Shown: one piece after another, positions 1 to 7,947 of the stretch
How the letters are laid out: every line of letters starts with the position of its first letter
Position numbering within the stretch: the stretch's first letter is position 1
Source of the DNA: Caulobacter sp.
GTDB lineage: Bacteria; Pseudomonadota; Alphaproteobacteria; Caulobacterales; Caulobacteraceae
Length of the DNA stretch: 64,000 bases
Assembly: GCA_030645575.1 (NCBI GenBank)
Contig: JAUSMJ010000064.1
Span: 34,283 to 98,282, forward strand
Direction: 5' to 3'
Position numbers and translations under genes: made by a program
Notes under the pieces: generated by a model
The model's database searches: none
What the model saw: only the letters and a program-made list of their open reading frames with translations
Told to the model about the DNA's origin: nothing

Positions 1-1
1 C

Positions 2-442
2 GCGACCCTCGCCATCACCGCCGCGGCGCTCGTTCCGGCCCCCGCCCTCGCCCTGGACAAGCCGGAGGCCGCCGCGACCTGGGTGGCGCGCAATCGCGCC
101 TTCCTCGCCGTGTCCCAGGATCTGGCCCGCAACGGCGCGAACCTCCTGCCGGCGCAGCAGGCGGCCTGCCGGGGCCTGATCGGCGAGCACCTGCGCATCG
201 GCGGCATCACGCCGCACTGGGCCACCGGCGCCCAGCGCGACTTCTGCCGGGCGATGGACGGCTTCAACGGGGTCAGATCCGTGAAGAACCCGTGCGGCGA
301 TCTCAAATCGGCGGCCGGCAAGTACGGGAAGGCCGAACCGTTCGGTGACTCCGAGGCGGTCGTTGAGACCTCGCGGCAGATGGTTCAACTCATCGACATC
401 ATTCGAAGCGCGGCCCGAAAGTCCGGCTTCCGCAAGTGTTGA
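2..442 (+). CDS. Secreted hypothetical protein, 5' end outside the window
   Basis: The reading frame is open to the left edge, so the start lies upstream. The first visible residues are the end of a signal peptide: a hydrophobic Ala/Leu/Val run followed by a likely cleavage after ALA, before LDKPEAAA. The mature part of about 130 residues is helical and has four cysteines (in ACRGL, DFCRAM, NPCGDL and the C-terminal RKC), which suggests two disulfides in the periplasm. I do not recognise a family. An internal GTG at 83 would give 119 residues but would cut off the signal peptide, so I treat the gene as partial. Confidence 0.7.
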   Translation, partial: ATLAITAAALVPAPALALDKPEAAATWVARNRAFLAVSQDLARNGANLLPAQQAACRGLIGEHLRIGGITPHWATGAQRDFCRAMDGFNGVRSVKNPCGDLKSAAGKYGKAEPFGDSEAVVETSRQMVQLIDIIRSAARKSGFRKC

Positions 443-523
443 CCCCGGGAGGGCCGTCGGCCTGCGCCGCTGGACAGGCCGGCGGCGCGGGCTAGGTTCA
501 GGGTCTAACCCGGAACCCGCGCC

Positions 524-1189
524 ATGCTCACCGTCCACCACCTGAACAACTCCCGCTCGCAGCGCGTGCTGTGGCTGCTGGAGGAGCTGGGGCTGCCGTA
601 CGAAATCAAACACTACCAGCGAGACAGCAAGACCATGCTGGCGCCGCCGGAGCTGAAGGCGATCCATCCGCTGGGCAAGTCGCCGGTGATCACCGACGGG
701 CCGGCGACCCTGGCCGAGACCGGGGCCATCGTGGAGACGATCGTCGAGGCCTATGGCGGCGGGCGGCTCAAGCCGCCGGCGGGCAGCGAGGATCGCCTGC
801 GCTGGCTTTACTGGCTGCACTACGCCGAGGGCTCGGCCATGCCGCCGCTGCTGCTGAAGCTGGTGTTCACCGCCCTGCCGGCCCGCGCGCCCGGGCTGGT
901 GAAGGGCATCGTCAGGGGCATCTCCAACCAGGCCCTGAAGACCTTCGTCGATCCGCAGCTGACTGCCCATTTCGACTACTGGGAGGCTGAGCTGGGCAAG
1001 GCCGAGTGGTTCGCCGGCGCGGAGTTCAGCGCCGCCGACATCATGATGAGCTTCCCCGTCGAGGCCGCCGCCGACCGGGCCGGGGCGCTGGTCGGCCGGC
1101 CCCGGCTGAAGGCCTTCCTCGACAGGATCCACGCCCGCCCCGCCTACCAGGCGGCGCTGGAAAAGGGCGGACCCTACGCCTACGCATAG
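524..1189 (+). CDS. Glutathione S-transferase family protein
   Basis: The 221-residue protein has an N-terminal thioredoxin-like GST domain (about 1-80, with the NNSRSQRVLWLLEELGL opening around the catalytic Ser/Tyr position and the cis-proline stretch KSPVITDG) and a C-terminal helical domain (about 90-215, with AEFSAADIMMSFP). Members conjugate glutathione to electrophiles or reduce substrates in the cytoplasm. The length is typical. It stands alone; the next gene is separated by an inverted-repeat element. The substrate cannot be told from sequence. Confidence 0.9.
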   Translation: MLTVHHLNNSRSQRVLWLLEELGLPYEIKHYQRDSKTMLAPPELKAIHPLGKSPVITDGPATLAETGAIVETIVEAYGGGRLKPPAGSEDRLRWLYWLHYAEGSAMPPLLLKLVFTALPARAPGLVKGIVRGISNQALKTFVDPQLTAHFDYWEAELGKAEWFAGAEFSAADIMMSFPVEAAADRAGALVGRPRLKAFLDRIHARPAYQAALEKGGPYAYA

Positions 1190-1193
1190 CGTT

Positions 1194-1290
1194 CGTGCGT
1201 CCTTCGACACGGCCCTTCGGGCCTGCTCAGGATGACGAAACGCGATGCACGTCATGGTGAGCAGCGCCGAAGGCGCGTGTCGAACCACGC
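1194..1290. repeat. Intergenic inverted-repeat element, family A copy 1
   Basis: The left arm (1194-1236) begins CGTGCGTCCTTCGACACG and ends TGCTCAGGATGAC. The right arm (1251-1290) is its imperfect reverse complement, beginning GTCATGGTGAGCAGC and ending GTGTCGAACCACGC. Each arm contains a small internal hairpin built on CTTCGG or CCGAAGG. Two more copies lie at 12956-13068 and 49221-49355. It sits between two genes read in the same direction. Confidence 0.85.
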
Positions 1291-1365
1291 AACATGCAAG
1301 GACTGGACGTCCCGCCGACTCCCCGTCACCTTATCGCTGATAACAAAAAGCCGTGGGAGGCAGGA

Positions 1366-2157
1366 ATGACGGGTCGGGTCGCGGGCAAGGTCGTGCTGGT
1401 GACGGGCGGGGCGAGCGGCATTGGCCGCGGCTGCGCCGAGCTGCTGGCGCGCGAGGGGGCCATCGTGGTGGTCACCGACGTCCAGGACGAGATGGGGGCC
1501 GGCGTCGCCCGGGCGCTCGGCGGCAAGGCCGTCTACCTGCATCACGACGTGACCGGCGAGGAGGCCTGGATCGGCGTCGTGGCCGAGGTCGGCAAGCGCT
1601 TCGGCCGGCTCGACGTGCTGGTCAACAACGCCGGCGTCGGCATGGGCGGACCGGTCACCGAGTTCAGCCTGGCCGACTGGCGCAAGCAGCAGGGGGTCAA
1701 TGTCGAGGGCGTGTTCCTGGGCGTGAAGCACGGCCTGCCGCTGATGCGCCAGGGCGGCGGCGGCAGCATCATCAACATGTCCTCGGTCGCCGGGCTCACC
1801 GGGGCGGCGAACATGTCCAGCTACTGCGCCACCAAGGGGGCCGTGCGGCTGTTCACCAAGGCCGTCGCCATGGAATGCGCGACCGCCCGCGACGGGGTGC
1901 GGGTCAACTCGGTCCATCCGGGCATCATCGATACGCCGATCTGGGACACCATCGGCGACTCCATCGGCGGCGAAAGCGGCAACGCCGGACCGGCGCGCGC
2001 CATCGATCTGGACGACATGACCGCCGTGACGACGCCGCTGGGCGTCAAGGGCTTCCCCGTCGATATCGCCGCGGGCGTGCTGTTCCTGGCCTCCGACGAG
2101 TCCCGCTACATGACCGGCGCGGAACTGGTGATCGACGGCGGCATGACCGCGCGCTAA
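1366..2157 (+). CDS. SDR family NAD(P)-dependent oxidoreductase
   Basis: This 263-residue classical short-chain dehydrogenase has the cofactor motif TGGASGIG near residue 14, the NNAG motif, and the catalytic Ser (MSSVAG) and Tyr-Lys (SYCATKGA). The C-terminal strand MTGAELVIDGG is typical. The start is the ATG at 1366, preceded by GGGAGGCAGGA; an in-frame upstream ATG at 1294 would add 24 residues running into the repeat and is less likely. Substrate unknown. The acyltransferase gene follows 29 bases downstream. Confidence 0.9.
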   Translation: MTGRVAGKVVLVTGGASGIGRGCAELLAREGAIVVVTDVQDEMGAGVARALGGKAVYLHHDVTGEEAWIGVVAEVGKRFGRLDVLVNNAGVGMGGPVTEFSLADWRKQQGVNVEGVFLGVKHGLPLMRQGGGGSIINMSSVAGLTGAANMSSYCATKGAVRLFTKAVAMECATARDGVRVNSVHPGIIDTPIWDTIGDSIGGESGNAGPARAIDLDDMTAVTTPLGVKGFPVDIAAGVLFLASDESRYMTGAELVIDGGMTAR

Positions 2158-2186
2158 AGCCCCGCGCTCGAAAGGGCCGGGGGCGC

Positions 2187-4070
2187 ATGAAGTACAGGGC
2201 GGATGTCGACGGGCTGCGGGCGGTCGCGGTGCTGGCGGTGGTCGGCTTCCACGCCGGCGTACCCTTCCTCACCGGCGGCTTCGCCGGCGTCGATGTGTTC
2301 TTCGTCATCTCCGGCTTCCTGATCGGCGGCGTCGTGGCCGAGCGGCAGGCGCGGGGCGATTTCTCGCTGGGCTGGTTCTGGGAGCGGCGGGTGCGCCGCA
2401 TCTTCCCGTCGCTGATGGTCATGCTGGCGGCGACCTCGGCGCTGGCATGGTGGCTGCTGACGCCCGGCGACCTGGTGGCCTACGCCCGGTCGATGGCCGC
2501 GGCGCTGGTGTCGCTGTCCAACGTCCATTTCTGGCGAACGAGCGACTATTTCGGCGGCGAGGACCTGATCCGGCCGCTGCTGCACACCTGGTCGCTGGGC
2601 GTCGAGGAACAGTTCTACGTCGTCTTCCCCCTGCTGATGCTGCTGCTCGCAAGGGTCGCGGCGGGGCGAGTCAGGCTTGTCCTGGCCGGACTTGCCGCGC
2701 TGTCCCTCGCCTTCGCCGTCTGGCAGACCGCCACCCACCCGGAGGGCGCCTTCTACCTGCCCTTCGCCCGCGCCTGGGAGCTGCTGGCGGGCGTGCTGCT
2801 GGCGATGTGGAAGCCGAAGGTCCGACCCGGGCCGCTTCAGCACGCGGTCGGCCTGGCGGGCCTGGCGCTGATCGTCGGGACCTGCCTGCTGGTCACCAAG
2901 GACACCCGCTGGCCCGGCGTCGCGGCCATCGCGCCGGTGCTCGGCGCCGTCCTGATCGTCGCGGCCAACGGCGGGATCGTCGGCCGGCTGCTGGCGCTTC
3001 GGCCGATGGTCTGGGTCGGGCTGCTGTCCTACTCGCTGTATCTGTGGCACTGGCCGTTGTTGACGTTCCAGCGCTATCTGCTGCCGGGCGGCTGGCCCGC
3101 CGCGCTCGCGGTGCTGCTGGCGATCGGCCTGGCCGCCCTGTCGCTGCGCTTCGTCGAGCGCCCGTTCCGCGACAGCGCCTTCCTGACCCGCCGCCAGGTG
3201 TTCGCGGCCGGCGCCGGGGCGATCCTGCTGCTGGGCGCCTTCGCCGGCCTGGTCGATCTCGCCAAGGGGGTCCCGCAACGGTTCGACCAGCGCTCGCTGG
3301 CCATGGCCGAGTCGCGCCTCGAGCGCTCGCGCGGCAGCTATCGCGACGGGACCTGCTTCATCTCCTACCGCTTCGACGCGAAGGACTACCGCAAGGACCT
3401 GTGCAACGCCGCCGATCCAGGGAAGCCCGACTGGCTGCTGGTCGGCGACAGCCACGCGGCGCACCTGTGGTCGGGGCTCGCCGCCGCCAACCCCGACATC
3501 AACGTCATGCAGGTGACCTCCTCCGGCTGCGAGATCACGCTGACGCGGGACCCGGTCGAGCGCGACGTCTGCGACCGCATGGCCCGGCTGGTCTATGGCG
3601 ACCTGCTGGTCAACAACCGTCCCGACGGCGTGCTGCTGGCCGGCCGCTGGTGGGCCAAGGACCTGCCGCGCCTGGCCGAGACGCTCGACTGGTTCCGGGC
3701 CCGCGACATCCCGGTAATCCTGGTCGGACCCATCCCCCAGTATTCGGACGACCTGACCCGGCTGCTGATCCTGTCCTGGCGCTTCCACGATCCCGACCTG
3801 CCCCGCAAGCGGATGCTGGACTGGCCGCGCGGCGTGGACCGCGACCTGCGCAAGCTCGCGGCCGAGAAGGGCGTGGCCTACATCTCGCTATTCGACCTGC
3901 TCTGCGACGGACCGGCCTGCGCCACCCTGGTCGATCCGGTCACGCCGCTGCAGTGGGACTATGGCCATCTGACGCCGGAGGGCTCGCGCTTCGTCGCCGC
4001 CCGGATGCGCGAACGGGGCCTGTTCCCGGCTAGAGGTCCAGCGCCAGCACCCAGTCGAGGTAGTCGTTGA
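2187..4070 (+). CDS. Acyltransferase-3 family protein with C-terminal SGNH domain (OafA-like)
   Basis: The 627-residue protein has an N-terminal acyltransferase-3 membrane domain (about 1-345) opening with YRADVDGLRAVAVLAVVGFHAG, containing the family R-x-x-R-I-F-P-S pattern (RRVRRIFPSL) and about ten membrane segments. A periplasmic SGNH hydrolase-like domain follows, with VGDSHA at about 419-424 and a late D-Y-G-H-L-T motif. OafA-type proteins O-acetylate surface polysaccharide or peptidoglycan by moving acyl groups across the inner membrane. Its 3' end overlaps the opposite-strand GNAT gene by 41 bases. The acceptor glycan is unknown. Confidence 0.9.
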   Translation: MKYRADVDGLRAVAVLAVVGFHAGVPFLTGGFAGVDVFFVISGFLIGGVVAERQARGDFSLGWFWERRVRRIFPSLMVMLAATSALAWWLLTPGDLVAYARSMAAALVSLSNVHFWRTSDYFGGEDLIRPLLHTWSLGVEEQFYVVFPLLMLLLARVAAGRVRLVLAGLAALSLAFAVWQTATHPEGAFYLPFARAWELLAGVLLAMWKPKVRPGPLQHAVGLAGLALIVGTCLLVTKDTRWPGVAAIAPVLGAVLIVAANGGIVGRLLALRPMVWVGLLSYSLYLWHWPLLTFQRYLLPGGWPAALAVLLAIGLAALSLRFVERPFRDSAFLTRRQVFAAGAGAILLLGAFAGLVDLAKGVPQRFDQRSLAMAESRLERSRGSYRDGTCFISYRFDAKDYRKDLCNAADPGKPDWLLVGDSHAAHLWSGLAAANPDINVMQVTSSGCEITLTRDPVERDVCDRMARLVYGDLLVNNRPDGVLLAGRWWAKDLPRLAETLDWFRARDIPVILVGPIPQYSDDLTRLLILSWRFHDPDLPRKRMLDWPRGVDRDLRKLAAEKGVAYISLFDLLCDGPACATLVDPVTPLQWDYGHLTPEGSRFVAARMRERGLFPARGPAPAPSRGSR

Positions 4071-4551
4071 CCCCGACGTGGAACAGACGCGTGCCGACCT
4101 GCCGGAAACCGTGCCGCGCGTAGAAGGCGTTTGCCCGGTCGTTCTTGCTGTAGACGGCCAGCAGCAGCCGCTTCGCCCCGGCCGCCCGGGCCGTGTCGAT
4201 CGCCGTCCGCATCAGGCGGGGGCCCAGGCCCTGCCCATGGAACCGGTGCAGGGCGTAGATGCGGGTCAGCTCCATGTCGTCCGGGCCGGTTTCGACCGGC
4301 AGGTCGGGCGGGCCCATCAGCAGGAAGCCGACCGGCGCCTGGCCTGGCTCCAGCGTGGCCAGGAACAGCCGCCGGTCCGGATCGGCCAGCAGCCGGGCGT
4401 AGGCCTCCGGCGTGTGCGTCGTGTGGCAGTGGAAGACGATATCCTCGCCATCGACGATGCCGGCGTAGGTCTCCACGAACGTCGCCGCGGCGACGGCGGA
4501 CAGGCGGCCGGCGTCCTCGGGCGTGCAGGGTCGGATGGTGATCGCGTTCAT
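4030..4551 (-). CDS. GNAT family N-acetyltransferase
   Basis: The 173-residue single-domain GNAT protein starts with an I-R-P-C-T-P-E-D-A opening and has the acetyl-CoA pyrophosphate loop FHGQGLGPRLM, then YSKNDRANAFYARHGF, the usual motif B. It transfers an acetyl group to an amine of unknown identity. It is convergent with the acyltransferase and overlaps its last codons. Confidence 0.9.
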   Translation of the reverse strand: MNAITIRPCTPEDAGRLSAVAAATFVETYAGIVDGEDIVFHCHTTHTPEAYARLLADPDRRLFLATLEPGQAPVGFLLMGPPDLPVETGPDDMELTRIYALHRFHGQGLGPRLMRTAIDTARAAGAKRLLLAVYSKNDRANAFYARHGFRQVGTRLFHVGVNDYLDWVLALDL

Positions 4552-4627
4552 GGCGTCGAGTTCTAGCGGCGCCGACCGACCGCCGCATCCGGCGATTTCA
4601 CGGGCGGGGAACCATCGTCCCGAATGA

Positions 4628-5479
4628 TCATGCCGCCTCGAACACCAGCGGCGCGCCCCAGAAGGCCCCGACCAGGCCGTCCCGGCGGCCGGGCGTCCCG
4701 GTGGTCAGGAAGCGGCGCAGGCCCGTTCCGCCGGCGACATATTCCGGGTGCCGCTCCATGTAGCGGCCGAGCGCCTCGGCCGTGGCGCCGGGCTGGTGGA
4801 TCAGCGGCGTGCCCGGCGGCAGGGCGCCCCGGAACAGATCGGCGACGATCTCGTAGTGGGTGCAGCCGAGGATCGCCCGGTCGGGGTGGCGCCCGATGCG
4901 CCGGCGCAGGGCGTCGACGTGGCCGGCGATCTCGCTGGCCAGGATATCGTGCGCGGCGCCGTCCTCGATCATCCGGGCGAGGTTCGGGCAGGGCTCGGAG
5001 AATACCGCCAGGTCCTGCTTGCGCTTGTCGATCTCGATCTCGAACACCCGGCTGCCGGCCGTGCCCGGGGTGGAGAAGACGCCGAGGATATCGACCTTGG
5101 TCACCTGTTCGTCGCGGCGGTCGGCCTCGTGCTCCCAGGGCAGGCCGGTGGCCGCCTCGATGGTCGGCACGATGATGCCCAGAACGTTCAGGGCCCGGCC
5201 CGTCTCGCGGCGATAGCCGGGCAGCCAGGTCTGCTGCAGCCGGCGCAGGGCGATGGCCGAGGCGGTGTTGCAGGCCAGCACGACAAGGCTCGCGCCCTCG
5301 TCGAACAGGCGGATGCAGCCGGCCCGGGTCAGATCGACGATCTCCTCGCCCGGCCGCCCGCCATAGGGGGCGTTGGCCTGATCGGCGAGGTAGACGAAGT
5401 CGGCCTGCGGGAACCGCTCGACGAGCGCGCGGTGGACGGTGAGGCCGCCGACACCGGAATCGAAGACGCCAATGGACAT
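4628..5479 (-). CDS. murI: Glutamate racemase
   Basis: Converts L-glutamate to D-glutamate for peptidoglycan. The 283-residue protein starts with the diagnostic IGVFDSGVGGLTV and carries both catalytic cysteines: Cys70 in LACNTAS and Cys206 in GCTHYE. APYGGRP follows the pattern of the first domain. Length is normal. An insertion around 115-165 (EHEADRRDEQ... IEIDKRKQD) is longer than in short racemases but common in alphaproteobacteria. It is divergent from the M3 peptidase gene. Confidence 0.95.
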   Translation of the reverse strand: MSIGVFDSGVGGLTVHRALVERFPQADFVYLADQANAPYGGRPGEEIVDLTRAGCIRLFDEGASLVVLACNTASAIALRRLQQTWLPGYRRETGRALNVLGIIVPTIEAATGLPWEHEADRRDEQVTKVDILGVFSTPGTAGSRVFEIEIDKRKQDLAVFSEPCPNLARMIEDGAAHDILASEIAGHVDALRRRIGRHPDRAILGCTHYEIVADLFRGALPPGTPLIHQPGATAEALGRYMERHPEYVAGGTGLRRFLTTGTPGRRDGLVGAFWGAPLVFEAA

Positions 5480-5600
5480 GAATTCGCCTTTAGCGCCCCG
5501 CCCGCGAGGCGTCCATGCGGCGCATTACAGGCCGTTCATGTGACGTTCGGGCATAAAGGGGGATAGGGTCCCCGCAAACCGGATTCTCGGGAGATTTTTC

Positions 5601-7724
5601 GTGCATCGTCGTACCTTTCTCGCCACCACCGCGGCCGCCGCGGCCATGACCACCGTCTCGGGCCGCGCCCTGGCCGCGACGGGCAACCCCACGATCCAGC
5701 CCTGGACCGGCCCCTATGGCGGCGTGCCCGCCTTCGACAAGGTCAAGGTCGCCGATTTCCTGCCCGGCGCCGAAGAGGCCATGACCCGCAATCTCGCCGA
5801 GATTGATGTGATCGCCGCGAACCCGGCCGCCGCCACCTTCGAGAACACCATCGCGGCCCTGGAGGATTCGGGCCGCATGCTGAGCGACTACTTCGCCTAC
5901 TACGGCATCTGGGGCTCCAACCTCAGCTCGCCCGAGTTTCAGGCCGTCGAGTCCGAGCTCGATCCGAAGTTCGCCGCGTTTGGCGACAAGATCACCCAGA
6001 ACGAGGCGCTCTTCGCCCGCATCGAGGCGGTCTACACCTCGCCGGACAAGGCGAAGCTTACGCCTGAGCAGCAGCGGCTGACCTGGATTTACTATACCAA
6101 CTTCGTCCGCGCCGGCGCCAAGCTGGCCCCGGCCGCCAAGACCCGCGTGGCGGCGATCAACGAGGAACTGGCCGGCCTCTACACGAAGTTCAGCCAGAAC
6201 CTGCTGGCCGACGAGAGCACCTATATCGAGCTGTCGGACGCCGATCTGGCCGGCCTGCCCGAGGGACTCAAGGCCAACGCCGCCGCCAGCGCCGTCCAGC
6301 GCCAGCTGGCCGGCAAGCACATCATCGTCAACACCCGCTCCAGCGTCGATCCCTACCTGACCTACTCTCCGGTCCGCGCGACCCGCGAGAAGGTCTGGAA
6401 GGCCTTCGTCAATCGCGGCGACAACGGCGGCGCGACCGACAACAACGCCATCATCGCCAGGATCCTCAAGCTGCGCGTCGAGCGGGCCAATCTGCTGGGC
6501 TTCGCGACGCACGCCCACTGGCGGCTCGAGAACGCCATGGCCAAGACGCCCGAGAACGCCATGACCCTGATGGAAGCGGTCTGGCCGGCGGCCATCGCCC
6601 AGGTGGCCCGGGACGTCGCCGAAATGCAGGCCATCGTCGATGCCGAAAAGGGCGGCTTCCAGATCCAGCCCTGGGACTATCGCTTCTATGCCGAGAAGGT
6701 CCGCAAGGCGAAGTACGACCTCGATATGAACGAGGTGAAGCCTTACCTGCAGCTGGAGAAGCTGCGCGAGGGCATGTTCTGGGCCGCCGGCGAACTCTAT
6801 GGCTTCCAGTTCAAGCAGGTCGAAGGCCTGCCGGTCTATCACGAGGACATCCGGACCTGGGAGGTGACCCGCGACGGCCAGCTGGTCGGCGTCTGGTACT
6901 TCGATCCCTACGCCCGCCAGGGCAAGCGCTCGGGCGCCTGGATGAACGCCTACCGGAACCAGGAGCGGTTCCGCAAGGACGTGAAGACCATCGTCAGCAA
7001 CAACTCCAACTTCATCAAGGGCAAGCCCGGCGAGGCGGTGCTGATCAGCTGGGACGACGCCGAGACCCTGTTCCATGAATTCGGCCACGCCCTGCACGGC
7101 CTGAACTCGAACGTGTCCTATCCGGGCGTCTCGGGCACCAGCGTCGCGCGCGACTATGTCGAGTTCCCCAGCCAGCTGAACGAGCGCTGGCTGTCGACGC
7201 CGCAGGTGCTGGGCCGGTTCGCCCTGCACTACCAGACCGGCAAGCCGATCCCGCAGGCCCTGGTGGACAAGATCGAGAAGGCCAGCAAGTTCGGCCAGGG
7301 CTTCGGCACGACCGAGTACCTCGCCAGCGCCCTGATCGACATGAAGCTGCATCTGGCCGGCGCCGTGGACATCGATCCCGACGCCTTCGAGCGCGAGGAG
7401 CTGGCCAGGCTGGGCATGCCGTCGCAGATCGTCATGCGCCACCGCACGCCGCAGTTCGGGCACGTCTTCTCGGGCGACGGCTATTCGGCCGGCTACTACA
7501 GCTATCTGTGGGCCGACACCCTGACCGCCGACTGCGCCGAGGCGTTCCAGGAAGCGCCCGGCGGCTACTACGACAAGGTGGTGGCCAAGCGGCTGCACGA
7601 CGAGATCATGTCGCGCGGCAACAGCTCCGACCCGGCCGACCAGTTCCGCGCCTTCCGGGGCCGCGACCCGAAGATCGGCGCCCTGATGCGCGACCGCGGC
7701 TTCCCGGTTCCGCCGGGGGCGTAG
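5601..7724 (+). CDS. M3 family metallopeptidase (peptidyl-dipeptidase Dcp / oligopeptidase A type), exported
   Basis: The 707-residue zinc peptidase has the HEFGH motif at residues 492-496, preceded by DAETLF; the downstream Glu in YVEFPSQLNE is the third ligand. The C-terminal signature FGHVFSGDGYSAGYYSY binds substrate in this family. The N-terminus (two Arg, then a long Ala-rich hydrophobic run ending GRALA) looks like a Tat-type signal peptide, so it probably works in the periplasm on oligopeptides. The start is GTG at 5601 with GGGAG upstream. A short perfect hairpin follows the stop. Confidence 0.93.
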   Translation: MHRRTFLATTAAAAAMTTVSGRALAATGNPTIQPWTGPYGGVPAFDKVKVADFLPGAEEAMTRNLAEIDVIAANPAAATFENTIAALEDSGRMLSDYFAYYGIWGSNLSSPEFQAVESELDPKFAAFGDKITQNEALFARIEAVYTSPDKAKLTPEQQRLTWIYYTNFVRAGAKLAPAAKTRVAAINEELAGLYTKFSQNLLADESTYIELSDADLAGLPEGLKANAAASAVQRQLAGKHIIVNTRSSVDPYLTYSPVRATREKVWKAFVNRGDNGGATDNNAIIARILKLRVERANLLGFATHAHWRLENAMAKTPENAMTLMEAVWPAAIAQVARDVAEMQAIVDAEKGGFQIQPWDYRFYAEKVRKAKYDLDMNEVKPYLQLEKLREGMFWAAGELYGFQFKQVEGLPVYHEDIRTWEVTRDGQLVGVWYFDPYARQGKRSGAWMNAYRNQERFRKDVKTIVSNNSNFIKGKPGEAVLISWDDAETLFHEFGHALHGLNSNVSYPGVSGTSVARDYVEFPSQLNERWLSTPQVLGRFALHYQTGKPIPQALVDKIEKASKFGQGFGTTEYLASALIDMKLHLAGAVDIDPDAFEREELARLGMPSQIVMRHRTPQFGHVFSGDGYSAGYYSYLWADTLTADCAEAFQEAPGGYYDKVVAKRLHDEIMSRGNSSDPADQFRAFRGRDPKIGALMRDRGFPVPPGA

Positions 7725-7734
7725 ATTGCGGGCG

Positions 7735-7760
7735 GGGACACGCACTGAAGTGCGTGTCCC
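7735..7760. repeat. Short perfect palindrome, family C copy 1 (possible terminator)
   Basis: GGGACACGCACT (7735-7746) is the exact reverse complement of AGTGCGTGTCCC (7749-7760), leaving two central bases, and is followed by TTT. It lies 10 bases after the stop of the M3 peptidase and may end its transcript. Related palindromes flank the rimM/tesB junction at 10727-10755 and 10784-10812. Confidence 0.8.
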
Positions 7761-7947
7761 TTTGGGCAAAGCTTGATTTCCCGCCCTTTTCCGCTCATAA
7801 GGCCGGCCTTCCGGCGCAGATGCAGTTCAGCGCCCTCCACCGCCACGACCCCCAGCCGGACTTTAGGGATGGGACGAGGGCGGCGAGGCCCCCCGTCGAC
7901 GTGATCGTCCACGGGGGCGAATTGCGTTTGGGCGATTGAGGTACGGC

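Noticed and set aside
1353..2186. In-frame upstream extension of the acyltransferase frame to 1353
   Set aside because: It is an alternative reading frame over the SDR gene, Arg/Gly-rich without conservation; the acyltransferase begins at ATG 2187.
5490..7769. Long minus-strand open frame opposite the M3 peptidase
   Set aside because: It is a shadow typical of high-GC DNA; the plus strand carries the full zinc-peptidase motifs.
7761..7947. SRP RNA (ffs) upstream of ffh
   Set aside because: No long SRP-like hairpin with a GGAA tetraloop could be found; a CCCCGTCGACG/CGTCCACGGGG stem near 7892-7917 is too short.
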